From G965229615 sp965229615 (GTDB lineage: Bacteria > Pseudomonadota > Alphaproteobacteria > Rickettsiales > Midichloriaceae), in NCBI GenBank assembly GCA_965229615.1, contig OZ245890.1:496001-560000 (forward strand): a DNA stretch of 64,000 bases. The letters run 5' to 3'. The translations under genes were made by a program, and so were the position numbers. Position 1 is the first letter of the stretch. Each line of letters starts with the position of its first letter. Below, piece by piece: positions 54,787 to 62,950 of this stretch. Under the pieces are notes generated by a model that saw only the letters and a list, made by a program, of their open reading frames with translations, did not search any database and had not been told where the DNA came from.

Positions 54787-55206
54787 ATGGCATACAGTAC
54801 AAAAGTTATAGACCACTATGAAAATCCAAGAAATGTTGGAAAATTTACAGAGGGTGAACAAAACATAGGCACAGGTCTTGTTGGTGCTCCAGCCTGTGGT
54901 GATGTAATGCAGTTGCAAATAAAGGTTAATCCAAATACTGGTATAATTGAGGATGCTAAGTTCAAAACATTTGGTTGTTTATCAGCAATTGCTGCGAGTT
55001 CATTGGCAACTGAGAAGATCAAGGGCAAAACAATACATGATGCGTTGAATCTGAAAAATACAGATCTTGCTGAAGAGTTATCATTACCACCAGTGAAAAT
55101 ACACTGTTCAGTCCTAGCAGAAGGAGCAATTAAAAAGGCTGTGCAGAATTTTAAAGAAAACTATACTGATGGCTGCGACAGCAATACAGCTGATGCTGTA
55201 GCGTGA
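54787..55206 (+). CDS. iscU: Fe-S cluster assembly scaffold IscU
   Basis: The scaffold on which 2Fe-2S clusters form from IscS sulfur and iron. The 139-residue protein has all three cluster cysteines and the aspartate: GAPACGDVMQLQIKV, KTFGCLSAIAAS and KIHCSVLAEGAI, plus the LPPVK motif used by HscA. The residue after the second cysteine is Leu where most IscU proteins have Gly, a minor oddity. Complete. Confidence 0.96.
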   Translation: MAYSTKVIDHYENPRNVGKFTEGEQNIGTGLVGAPACGDVMQLQIKVNPNTGIIEDAKFKTFGCLSAIAASSLATEKIKGKTIHDALNLKNTDLAEELSLPPVKIHCSVLAEGAIKKAVQNFKENYTDGCDSNTADAVA

Positions 55207-55263
55207 TAGCATCCTCACTGAAATATATATACTTCGTTAATAGCACATAAAAACATACTGTTT

Positions 55264-55683
55264 ATGGCAAAGACAATTATTACAGAAAAAAATACATGTT
55301 CACCACCATCATCTGAAATGCCACAACCACCGGCAACCAGCAAACAACGCTCTAAACAGATTATCAGCGTCACCGACGCTGCAGCAAATAGAATTAATAT
55401 TCTATTGGCTAGAAGACACAGGCAGGCACTGGGTGTTAGGATTGGTGTGAAGTCAAGTGGTTGTACAGGTCTAGGTTATACATTTGAATATGCTGATGAT
55501 GTCAAGTTATCAGATGAATGTGTGCAAGAAAAGGGAGTTAATATCTATATTGATTCTAAAGCAGTATTATACCTGATCGGTACCAAACTAGATTATGTCG
55601 AAAGCGAACTGCAATCAGGTTTCATTTTCATCAATCCAAATGCCAAGGGGCAATGCGGATGTGGCGAATCATTTTACGTATAA
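55264..55683 (+). CDS. iscA: A-type Fe-S carrier protein (IscA/HesB family)
   Basis: Carries Fe-S clusters or iron from the scaffold to target proteins. The 139-residue protein has an unusual Pro/Ser/Thr-rich N-terminal extension of about 35 residues ahead of the family domain (ISVTDAAANRI). The three ligand cysteines are in VKSSGCTGLGY and GQCGCGESF. Last recognisable gene of the isc cluster here; hscB, hscA and fdx do not follow. A hairpin follows at 55688. Confidence 0.92.
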   Translation: MAKTIITEKNTCSPPSSEMPQPPATSKQRSKQIISVTDAAANRINILLARRHRQALGVRIGVKSSGCTGLGYTFEYADDVKLSDECVQEKGVNIYIDSKAVLYLIGTKLDYVESELQSGFIFINPNAKGQCGCGESFYV

Positions 55684-55687
55684 AACG

Positions 55688-55703
55688 TGCTGCATTAGCA
55701 GCA
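55688..55703 (+). terminator. Hairpin after the isc cluster
   Basis: TGCTGC-ATTA-GCAGCA forms a six-base perfect stem with a four-base loop, starting five bases past the iscA stop. There is no T-run after it, so termination is plausible but not certain. Confidence 0.4.
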
Positions 55704-55932
55704 TGTCAAGCCCCCCAAATGTTAATTTATCAGTCGTATCAGGTGCTTTTGCATCTATACTATCAAAACATTATATGATATAATCATTGCATCTATCACA
55801 ACTATAGAGTGTGATGATATGGATGTGTTTATCCAACGAATTTTATTGACAGTATGAAATACTTATATATGATAGAACGTCATGAGGCTGATATTTCCTC
55901 ATCCATTGTTTTAAAACTATAAATACATAACC

Positions 55933-56517
55933 ATGAGAAGCAATAGTGAACTAAACACGGAACATATCGTTAGTAGAACTGATGCAGTACTCAGACAGGC
56001 AGAGAGCCTATCGGAATCTAATGCAGAGTTGCATGATAGAATCGTGAGTGTACGCAAGCAACTGAATGAAGCATCAGGTTTGCATATTACTGAGGGAGGA
56101 GGCAAAAAATGGTGGTTGCATACGATCATAGATGAACTGAAGGTTATGACTGTGCAATTTCTTAGTGGTAACAAGGAACAGACATTACAGGTATGTAATG
56201 AACTGGATGCAATATCACAATTAATGGTACAGCAAAACAAGGAAGTAGCAGCAATATCTGCTAGCGCTAGGGAAATGTGTGGTTATGTGAAAATGATGGC
56301 TGAAGGTATGGATGAGTTAAAGGAGCAAAATGTACAAAATAGGGCTGCACTAGCTGCAAGCATGAAAGAAATGGCTAATAGGGATGCAAAAAATCAGAAG
56401 GAAGCAGCTGAAAGGGATGCAAAAAATCAGAAGGAAATAGCTGAACTGCGTGAAACGATGAATAGAATGTTACAACATTTTAAAGAAGGAAAAAAATCTA
56501 CTGGTAGAGGATTATGA
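55933..56517 (+). CDS. Hypothetical coiled-coil protein
   Basis: Not recognised. The 194-residue, strongly helical, charged protein has no membrane segment. A basic/aromatic patch KKWWLHTIIDEL lies near residue 57. The C-terminal third carries two direct repeats of RDAKNQKE followed by AELRETMNRML, then a Lys/Gly-rich end. The architecture resembles methyl-accepting or tropomyosin-like coiled coils without any identifiable domain. Its last codon overlaps the next gene's start (ATGA), so the two are translated together. Confidence 0.68.
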   Translation: MRSNSELNTEHIVSRTDAVLRQAESLSESNAELHDRIVSVRKQLNEASGLHITEGGGKKWWLHTIIDELKVMTVQFLSGNKEQTLQVCNELDAISQLMVQQNKEVAAISASAREMCGYVKMMAEGMDELKEQNVQNRAALAASMKEMANRDAKNQKEAAERDAKNQKEIAELRETMNRMLQHFKEGKKSTGRGL

Positions 56518-57581
56518 AGAATTACCTAAGAACAGTAATAGGAGGGAAGAGTAAATACATAGTATTGAGTGTAGCAATACTATGTTTATTCATAGGGCAA
56601 TGGTGGATATTACTGGTTGCTACTGCAGGAGTATTAGGAAAAAAAACCTACGATTATAAAAAAGAACAATCAACAAGAGGTAAAGAAATGTATTCAGGAC
56701 AAGAAGAAGAGAAGAAAGAAGAGCACAAGCAAGAAAAAGGTTGGTATGATAAAGCGAGGGAAGGATTGAGTGATCTTTTTGGTAAGAAGCAAAACTCTCA
56801 AAGTAACCCATTGCATGTAAGTAAGGAAGAATTACAACAGGTACGTGGTGGTAAAAAGCAGTTTGAGAGGGCTTTATCGCAGCATCAGCAAGATGAAGTA
56901 GTACGAAAATTTGGAGTACTACAAGAAGATGCACAAAAATATGTTTCGTGTGTGATGGAGAAATATAAATGTGGGAACTTAGCAGAAGCAATGATATTAG
57001 CATGTGCTTTAGCACCAATGTATGAAATAAAGGGTATATTAATAGATGGCAAAAAAGCAAGAAGGGAATTGATGAATGCACAGCAAGAACTAAAACAATA
57101 TCTTGATGTTATAAATAATGGGATTAAAGAATTGAAAGTTGGTTATGATGAAATGGGTGCACAATTACATGCGATGAGAGAGGGAATGCTGGCTAGAGAT
57201 GAAGAGAGACAAAAGGAAATGCTGGCTAGAAATGAAGAGAGACAAAAGGAAATGCTGGCTAGAGATGAAGAGAGACAAAAGTGGATAAGGGGAATGCATG
57301 ATGATGCTAATCAGTTATTGAGATATCTTGAAAAGAAAGAAGCTCAGGAAGAACAACAGATTAGTGAAAGGCGTAATTCTTTCCAAGAAATGGTTGGAGG
57401 TGGAACACAGTATACATCATATAATTTCAATGATAACCAAACTGGTGAAAGGCGCAATTCTTTCCAAGAAATGGTTGGAGAACCTCAATATGGTAATGAT
57501 TACTTTCAAAGGATGGTGCATGGCAATAGACGTGCATCACAAGAAAGACCATCACAATTCAATATGAATAGTGTTGATTAA
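56514..57581 (+). CDS. Hypothetical membrane-anchored coiled-coil protein with C-terminal FQEMV repeats
   Basis: Not recognised. The 355-residue protein has an N-terminal membrane hairpin (about residues 12-40, IVLSVAILCLFIGQWWILLV), then a highly charged region, a helical core and three tandem repeats of MLARDEERQKE (about 222-255). The C-terminal tail holds ERRNSFQEMVG twice and YFQRMVHG once. The NSFQEMV motif resembles the NTFVDMV and NNFVSMV motifs near the ends of the array repeat proteins. Overlaps the preceding gene by four bases. A truncated copy of its 5' end follows at 57605. Confidence 0.7.
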   Translation: MKNYLRTVIGGKSKYIVLSVAILCLFIGQWWILLVATAGVLGKKTYDYKKEQSTRGKEMYSGQEEEKKEEHKQEKGWYDKAREGLSDLFGKKQNSQSNPLHVSKEELQQVRGGKKQFERALSQHQQDEVVRKFGVLQEDAQKYVSCVMEKYKCGNLAEAMILACALAPMYEIKGILIDGKKARRELMNAQQELKQYLDVINNGIKELKVGYDEMGAQLHAMREGMLARDEERQKEMLARNEERQKEMLARDEERQKWIRGMHDDANQLLRYLEKKEAQEEQQISERRNSFQEMVGGGTQYTSYNFNDNQTGERRNSFQEMVGEPQYGNDYFQRMVHGNRRASQERPSQFNMNSVD

Positions 57582-57604
57582 TTGCATCTAATATCGTCTG
57601 GATT

Positions 57605-57718
57605 ATGAAGAACTACCTAAGAACAGTAATAGGAGGGAAGGCCAAGTATATACTACTGTGCATAGCAGTGGTGCGCTTTACCTCCACAGAGAAAAGTATT
57701 GCATGTGCAAGTGGCTAA
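57605..57718 (+). pseudogene. Truncated duplicate of the 5' end of the preceding gene
   Basis: The 37-codon frame starts MKNYLRTVIGGKAKYILLC, almost the same as the start of the gene at 56514 (MKNYLRTVIGGKSKYIVLS). It then diverges and stops. About 55 bases match closely at the DNA level. It is a relic of tandem duplication, so this family also expands locally. Its end overlaps the lipoprotein gene by four bases. Confidence 0.7.
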
Positions 57719-58170
57719 TTAACCTCATATATATTAATTACACCACCGCAACCCTTATAACATTCATCATACATATTACCACAGTTATCACTACAACCAG
57801 AGTAGTAATTATCACATTCGTATGTTTGATTCTGTTGTTGGAAATTGTTTAGATTATTTGAACTTAAAGTGTTATTGCTAGCATTGATATTGCTAGTATT
57901 CATACCATGTGTATTCACATTGCTAGTATTTATATTATTCATATTGAGTGTTAAGTTTGCAATGCTGTCATTTTTGGAGATAGCACTTGAGATGCAATTA
58001 GCCTTGGATGATTGACATCTTTCAGTACAATTCCACTTTCTATTCATGCACTGCTGTATACACAGTTTGCCTTCTTCAGTTTGTGGTGGTATGTATTCAT
58101 AGCGATATGATGTGCACCCCATTAACATTGTCATAATTATGATGAGTCCTAATATATTTATTCTTTTCAT
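57715..58170 (-). CDS. Cysteine-rich, Asn-rich lipoprotein
   Basis: The 151-residue protein has a lipoprotein signal peptide with lipobox LMGC (Cys18). Two cysteine-rich segments, CIQQCMNRKWNCTERCQSS and YECDNYYSGCSDNC followed by ECYKGC, have spaced cysteines suggesting disulfides. Between them is an Asn/Ser/Thr-rich low-complexity stretch with repeated NTSN motifs (about residues 70-110). Probably anchored in the outer or inner membrane facing the periplasm. Function unknown. Confidence 0.75.
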   Translation of the reverse strand: MKRINILGLIIIMTMLMGCTSYRYEYIPPQTEEGKLCIQQCMNRKWNCTERCQSSKANCISSAISKNDSIANLTLNMNNINTSNVNTHGMNTSNINASNNTLSSNNLNNFQQQNQTYECDNYYSGCSDNCGNMYDECYKGCGGVINIYEVN

Positions 58171-58263
58171 CCTACTTGTTATGACGTTATGTTGTGTTAT
58201 AATAAATCAACTGATATTGTCCTGTATTCCGTACATTAAGTCAACCTCTTGTTATTCATATAA

Positions 58264-59037
58264 ATGCTAATAGCTTTTTCTGCGGGTGTTGCACTATCTA
58301 TCGTTTTTGGATTATTAATAGGCAACTATGCAACAACACTTCTATACAGATTGCCACGTGGAATTAGCATATGTGGCATTAATGTGAAGTATAGTCAACC
58401 ACCATGTTGTTCTACCTGTGGACATTTACTAAAATTTTATGAATATCTTCCATTACTGAGTTGGTTTTCAACATTTGGAAAATGTAATTATTGTGGTGCA
58501 AGAGTTAATCGCCATTATTTTATACTGGAAGTATTAACAGCAATTGTTGCAGTTATTGCTTTTTTCATGTTTGGATACACAGACTTATATATTTTTATTG
58601 TTTTTCTCACTGCAACTTCAGTATTATCAGTGTTGTTATATATTGAAAACAATGGCTTAATCATCAACTCAATAACAGCAGGTATTGTATTACTTGGTGC
58701 CTTTTACCGCACTGTATGTGACCGTTCAGTGATTCCATGGTTATTTGATTTATTAACCTGTATGGTGGTTATCATAGGACTATTGAAATATGAAAAAATG
58801 TACAATAGTCAGCTCAGGAAAGAAATGGTAAGTGTGTTATTACCTGTTGCAGCATGGCTTGGCAGCAACTCATACATAACATGGCTGCCATATTACATCT
58901 TAACAATTGGTTTGGCATATATTTATAATTATATATTGCATTTTATAAGTAGAAAGCATCAATATAATGTAATTTTTCCCGCAGCAATGATAATCTTTTG
59001 CTGTTGCATGTTAATCCACTTTTGCATACACTATTAA
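58264..59037 (+). CDS. Prepilin-peptidase-like membrane protein lacking catalytic aspartates
   Basis: The 257-residue protein matches the type IV prepilin peptidase (PilD/GspO) architecture. It has an N-terminal membrane helix, a cytoplasmic zinc-type domain with CSTCGHLLKFYEYLPLLSW and CNYCGARVNRHY, the EVLTA helix and several further membrane helices. The peptidase aspartates are missing: where the family has I-D-x-D-x-x-x-L-P-D this protein has YIENNGLIINS, and the GxGD motif is replaced (QLRKEMVSVLL). It may retain only the N-methyltransferase-type domain or a different role. No pilin genes are in the window. Confidence 0.75.
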   Translation: MLIAFSAGVALSIVFGLLIGNYATTLLYRLPRGISICGINVKYSQPPCCSTCGHLLKFYEYLPLLSWFSTFGKCNYCGARVNRHYFILEVLTAIVAVIAFFMFGYTDLYIFIVFLTATSVLSVLLYIENNGLIINSITAGIVLLGAFYRTVCDRSVIPWLFDLLTCMVVIIGLLKYEKMYNSQLRKEMVSVLLPVAAWLGSNSYITWLPYYILTIGLAYIYNYILHFISRKHQYNVIFPAAMIIFCCCMLIHFCIHY

Positions 59038-59066
59038 ATGATAGATAGTAAAAGCAGCAAACAAAT

Positions 59067-59264
59067 ATGGATAGACAAGTTGATATTGTAAGGATGCAAA
59101 GGTCATTCCCACATTTAAACTATAATAATATGAAGGTATATCAAGAAGGCAAGGTTATAATGCAGGATGGTATAGAAAATGGGAGAAAGCAACTAAGTGC
59201 AATGCAGCAAAATGAACAGTTGCAGCAAGTCACAACATCAAATATTGAATCAACAGTCACGTAA
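59067..59264 (+). CDS. Hypothetical small soluble protein
   Basis: Not recognised. A 65-residue polar frame (PHLNYNNMKVYQEGKVIM, then KQLSAMQQNEQLQQVTT) with no membrane segment and a helical C-terminal half. Composition is protein-like and no larger gene covers the region. No Shine-Dalgarno is obvious. It sits 29 bases after the prepilin-peptidase-like gene and 27 bases before the next small gene, so it may belong to a small operon. Confidence 0.45.
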   Translation: MDRQVDIVRMQRSFPHLNYNNMKVYQEGKVIMQDGIENGRKQLSAMQQNEQLQQVTTSNIESTVT

Positions 59265-59291
59265 ACAAATCATAATGGGAGAGGATAAGAA

Positions 59292-59564
59292 ATGTCAAAA
59301 CAAGCAAAGTGTGGTATGTTGTTATGCATTTATATCACTGGTATTGTAATGGCAACGTTTGCAATACTAGTACTTGCATTGACACATCGTCACATTCATC
59401 AACATCCAATTATATTATGTATTGCTACATTATGTAGTTTGGTGATAAGTGGGATAATATGTATTGAGAGTATTTTTGATCAAAAAATGCAAATCGATGA
59501 TGAAACAATTGAAAGCACAATAAATAAAAGCATTAGAATCGAAGGTAGTTTCAACAAATACTGA
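59292..59564 (+). CDS. Hypothetical small membrane protein
   Basis: Not recognised. The 90-residue protein has two membrane helices (about residues 8-30, LLCIYITGIVMATFAILVLA, and 40-60, ILCIATLCSLVISGIICI), a His-rich loop (HRHIHQHP) and an acidic/polar tail (IDDETIESTINK). A strong Shine-Dalgarno (GGGAGAGG) lies seven bases before ATG, which supports translation. The His-rich loop might bind metal, but this is speculation. Confidence 0.6.
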   Translation: MSKQAKCGMLLCIYITGIVMATFAILVLALTHRHIHQHPIILCIATLCSLVISGIICIESIFDQKMQIDDETIESTINKSIRIEGSFNKY

Positions 59565-59690
59565 TCAGTCACTTTGCTAACATTTGTTGTTGATTTCCGT
59601 GCTAGGAATGCAACAAGATATGGCTGTTGCAAAAAACATTTTCATATAGTAGCATTCCAACTTCTTAATTTTACATATAATACTGTGAAT

Positions 59691-60647
59691 ATGCAAAGTA
59701 AAACAGCATTGGTTTTTCCAGGACAAGGATCACAACTGATTGGAATGGGGATGGATTTCTATGATAATTTTTCAGTAGCAAAGAATGTGTATCATGAAGT
59801 TAATGATACATTAGCTTTTAATCTATCTGAGTTGATATTTAATGGTGATATATCTGAGTTGAATCTTACAATTAATGCACAGCCAGCAATAATGACAACA
59901 TCAATTGCGATATATAGAGTTTTGATGCATGAAGCTGGTAAACAAAATATTACAGAAATATGCAGTGTTGCTGCAGGGCATTCTCTCGGAGAATATAGTG
60001 CTTTATGTGCTGCAGATTCAATAACACTAGGTGATACTGCTAGATTGCTCAAAATAAGAGGTAATGCAATGCAAGAAGCAGTACCAGTTGGTCAAGGTGC
60101 TATGTCTGCTCTACTCGGTGTTGATATTGATGGTGCTACAGCACTTGTAACCAAAGCATCAGAACATGGTATATGTGCAATTGCAAATGATAATTGTATT
60201 GGACAAATAGTCATCAGTGGTCATTACGAAGCAATAAAATATGCTGAAAGTATTGCTGTTGAATATGGATGTAAAAAGGCCATTAGATTACCAGTAAGTG
60301 CCCCATTTCATTGTCCTCTAATGGAACCTGCAGCTATAACCATGGCAAATGCATTCTCAAAAGTCAATATAATGTCTTCCTCTGTGCCAGTAGTAGCAAA
60401 CTATACAGCTCAACTAAATAATGATAGCAAAAACATTACAAATTTACTTGTGAAACAAATATCAGCAATGGTTAGATGGCGTGAAACAATTGAAAATATG
60501 TTCACAAAGCAAAACATTGAACTTTTTATTGAAATTGGCCCTGGCAAGGTCCTATCAGGACTTATAAAAAGAATAGCACCAGGTGCTGCTAAGTGCATGA
60601 ACGTACAAAACATTAATGATCTAGAAAACGTTTTGAGTGTGATATAG
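59691..60647 (+). CDS. fabD: Malonyl CoA-acyl carrier protein transacylase
   Basis: Loads malonate onto acyl carrier protein for fatty acid synthesis. I start at ATG 59691 (MQSKTALVFPGQGSQ), giving 318 residues as in the family, rather than at the upstream TTG at 59574. It has FPGQGSQ, the catalytic serine in GHSLGEYSAL (about residue 98), the catalytic His in APFHCPLM and the C-terminal EIGPGKVLSGL. Complete. Convergent with rplT. Confidence 0.95.
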   Translation: MQSKTALVFPGQGSQLIGMGMDFYDNFSVAKNVYHEVNDTLAFNLSELIFNGDISELNLTINAQPAIMTTSIAIYRVLMHEAGKQNITEICSVAAGHSLGEYSALCAADSITLGDTARLLKIRGNAMQEAVPVGQGAMSALLGVDIDGATALVTKASEHGICAIANDNCIGQIVISGHYEAIKYAESIAVEYGCKKAIRLPVSAPFHCPLMEPAAITMANAFSKVNIMSSSVPVVANYTAQLNNDSKNITNLLVKQISAMVRWRETIENMFTKQNIELFIEIGPGKVLSGLIKRIAPGAAKCMNVQNINDLENVLSVI

Positions 60648-60657
60648 CACTGGAAAA

Positions 60658-60678
60658 CAGTGGCATATTATGCCACTG
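60658..60678 (-). terminator. Hairpin at the fabD/rplT convergence
   Basis: CAGTGGCATA-T-TATGCCACTG is a perfect 10-base inverted repeat that overlaps the rplT stop codon. On the minus strand it is followed by TTTT, so it likely ends the rpmI-rplT transcript. An alternative smaller hairpin (CACTG-GAAAA-CAGTG, 60648-60660) shares its left arm. Confidence 0.55.
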
Positions 60679-61024
60679 CCACACGCACCTGTTCAACTAG
60701 TTTGTTAAAATCATTTGGATTATGTATTGAAATCTCAGCAAGCATCTTTCTATTTAATTTCACTCCAGTCTTTTTTAAACCATGCATAAATTCCGAATAA
60801 ACCATCCCCTGCTCTCTTACTGCAGCATTAATCCTCAGTATCCATATGCTTCTGAAATCACGTTTTTTATTGCGACGATCACGATATGCATATTGCAATG
60901 CCTTTTCAACCTTTTCTATTGCAACTCTAATGCAGCTTTTGGCACGACCACGATAGCCTTTGGCCATTTTCAATATTTTTTTGTGTCTAGCTCTGGTAGT
61001 GACACCTCTCTTTACTCTAGCCAT
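60668..61024 (-). CDS. rplT: 50S ribosomal protein L20
   Basis: An early-assembly 23S rRNA-binding protein. The 118-residue product has the family N-terminus MARVKRGVTTRARHKKILK, AKGYRGRAK, YRDRRNKKRDFRSIWI and RINAAVREQGMVYSEFM. Full length. It follows rpmI on the same strand after a 35-base gap, the standard rpmI-rplT pair. infC is not adjacent. Confidence 0.97.
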   Translation of the reverse strand: MARVKRGVTTRARHKKILKMAKGYRGRAKSCIRVAIEKVEKALQYAYRDRRNKKRDFRSIWILRINAAVREQGMVYSEFMHGLKKTGVKLNRKMLAEISIHNPNDFNKLVEQVRVAVA

Positions 61025-61059
61025 CTTTTATTAGTTATTGTTTGGTGTTTTTGACTCTT

Positions 61060-61260
61060 TTATGCTGCATATGGCAGGTATGATAATACCCTTGCTGTTT
61101 CGACATCATTTAGAAAAACAGTACCACGTTGGTTTCTTAACTGTCTCTTGCTCCTTTTACGCATGTTGTGTTGTTTATTTGCTTGAGGTGCCTTGACTCC
61201 ACCATTTGCTGTGATTTTGAAGCGTTTCTTTGCACTACTGTTTGTTTTCAACTTTGGCAT
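61060..61260 (-). CDS. rpmI: 50S ribosomal protein L35
   Basis: The 66-residue protein has the family signature KLKTNSSAKKRFKITANGG and NMRKRSKRQLRNQRG. Complete. First gene of the rpmI-rplT operon. A possible promoter on the minus strand (TTGCAT, 61325-61330; TAGAAT, 61302-61307; 17-base spacing) lies about 45 bases upstream. Confidence 0.96.
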   Translation of the reverse strand: MPKLKTNSSAKKRFKITANGGVKAPQANKQHNMRKRSKRQLRNQRGTVFLNDVETARVLSYLPYAA

Positions 61261-61477
61261 TCAGTTTACATAACATTGAATTATATATTGAACGATACTG
61301 GATTCTACATGTATAGCAGCTAAAATGCAAGCACCTTTTCCGAGTTATCAGATCAATAACATATAACAGATCATTGTTTATCTGCTCCCAAATGATTTAT
61401 TTGCAGTATTTTTTGATTCTCATACTTTGCCGTGTTAAAGATAACAAAGATAATGAAAATGTATCGACATCAAAATC

Positions 61478-62944
61478 ATGAGCAAAATAATACCAAAAAC
61501 GAGCTATATCCTGACGAACAATAAAGATAGCACTAAAAAACAATTGAAAATAATATTAATTGGCAGACCAAATGTTGGTAAATCAACATTTTTCAACAGA
61601 TTATGTAATAAAAAAATAGCAATAGTTGATGATATGCCAGGTGTTACACGTGATGCAAAACTACATAGCGCACAGCTTGGTGATTTACATTTTTTAGCTG
61701 TTGATACTGCTGGTTGGACAGCAGCAAACGTCAATGATATCCAACTACAACATCTAACAAATGAAAACACTGCAAGAAATGTTAATATTGCTGATATTAT
61801 ATTCTTTATGGTTGATGGGATGAGTGGTATTAATCAGGATGATATGGACTTTGCTGAGCAAATAAGAAAAACATCAAAACTAGCCATTTTATTAGTGAAT
61901 AAAAGTGAAGCTGGAGAGTTAAAATCTAAAGCAAACCAAAATGATCTGTACAAACTTGGATTTGGTGATCCGATATATATTTCAGCAATGCACTCTCTTG
62001 GTCTTAACGATCTATATATCAGAGTATCAGAAATAGTTGATACAATGGATCACTTTAGTAATGAAGCTGATATTTCAACTGAGGCTGAGGAAAACACTGA
62101 TATTATGAAGGTTGCAATAGTTGGAAGGCCAAACGTTGGAAAATCAACATTGTTTAATTATATACTTGGAAAGCAAAGATCGATAGTTAGTGAGATATCA
62201 GGCACTACAAGGGATGCTATAAGTGATGATGTAGAAGTGATCATACAGCAGCAAGATGGAATACAAGATGTTATGAAGGCAATACTCATAGACACAGCTG
62301 GTATGCGCAAAAAAAACAAGGTTGACAATGATATAGAAAGCAGATCATTAGGTCAAAGCATTACGGCAATAAGACGTAGTCATGTTGTTATAGTTGTTAT
62401 GGACGCAATGATGCCATTTGAAAAACAGGATTTGGCTATAGCAAAAATTGCAATAAATGAGGGAAAAGGGCTTATATTTGCTGTGAACAAAATTGACTTA
62501 ATGGATGATGAAATCAAACAACATATCGCAAAAAAACTTGAGGAAATATCGTATGATAATTTAGAGTCAATAGAACAGATACCATTAGTATATTTATCAG
62601 CACTACAGGGCAAATATGTGCACTTTTTATTTAAAAATGCCATGGATGTCTTTACAAAGTGGAATGAACAACTTAGCACTAGCAGGTTAAATAAATGGTT
62701 GCAAGATATTACCACTAGTTGCCCACCCCCTCTGTTAAAATCGCGAAAAGTACCTATAAATATCAAATATATCACACAAAAATCCTCCAGACCTCCAACA
62801 TTTTTGCTTTTTGCAAACACAACCAAGATTCCTATCAATTACATTAAGTTTCTCAAAAAATCATTAACGCGTAAGTTTGGAATTACGGGTATAACAACAC
62901 GCTTTATCATTAAAACTACTAACAATCCTTATATAAGAACGTGA
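61478..62944 (+). CDS. der: Ribosome assembly GTPase Der (EngA)
   Basis: A double-GTPase needed for 50S subunit maturation. The 488-residue protein has a first G domain with GRPNVGKSTFF (about residue 28), PGVTRD and DTAGW, and a second with GRPNVGKSTLF (about 216), SGTTRD, DTAGMR and NKID. A KH-like C-terminal domain includes PINYIKFLKKSLTRKFG. The first domain has NKSE instead of NKxD, a variant seen in some alphaproteobacteria. A short N-terminal extension of about 20 residues precedes the first G domain. Complete. Confidence 0.95.
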   Translation: MSKIIPKTSYILTNNKDSTKKQLKIILIGRPNVGKSTFFNRLCNKKIAIVDDMPGVTRDAKLHSAQLGDLHFLAVDTAGWTAANVNDIQLQHLTNENTARNVNIADIIFFMVDGMSGINQDDMDFAEQIRKTSKLAILLVNKSEAGELKSKANQNDLYKLGFGDPIYISAMHSLGLNDLYIRVSEIVDTMDHFSNEADISTEAEENTDIMKVAIVGRPNVGKSTLFNYILGKQRSIVSEISGTTRDAISDDVEVIIQQQDGIQDVMKAILIDTAGMRKKNKVDNDIESRSLGQSITAIRRSHVVIVVMDAMMPFEKQDLAIAKIAINEGKGLIFAVNKIDLMDDEIKQHIAKKLEEISYDNLESIEQIPLVYLSALQGKYVHFLFKNAMDVFTKWNEQLSTSRLNKWLQDITTSCPPPLLKSRKVPINIKYITQKSSRPPTFLLFANTTKIPINYIKFLKKSLTRKFGITGITTRFIIKTTNNPYIRT

Positions 62945-62950
62945 AAACTG

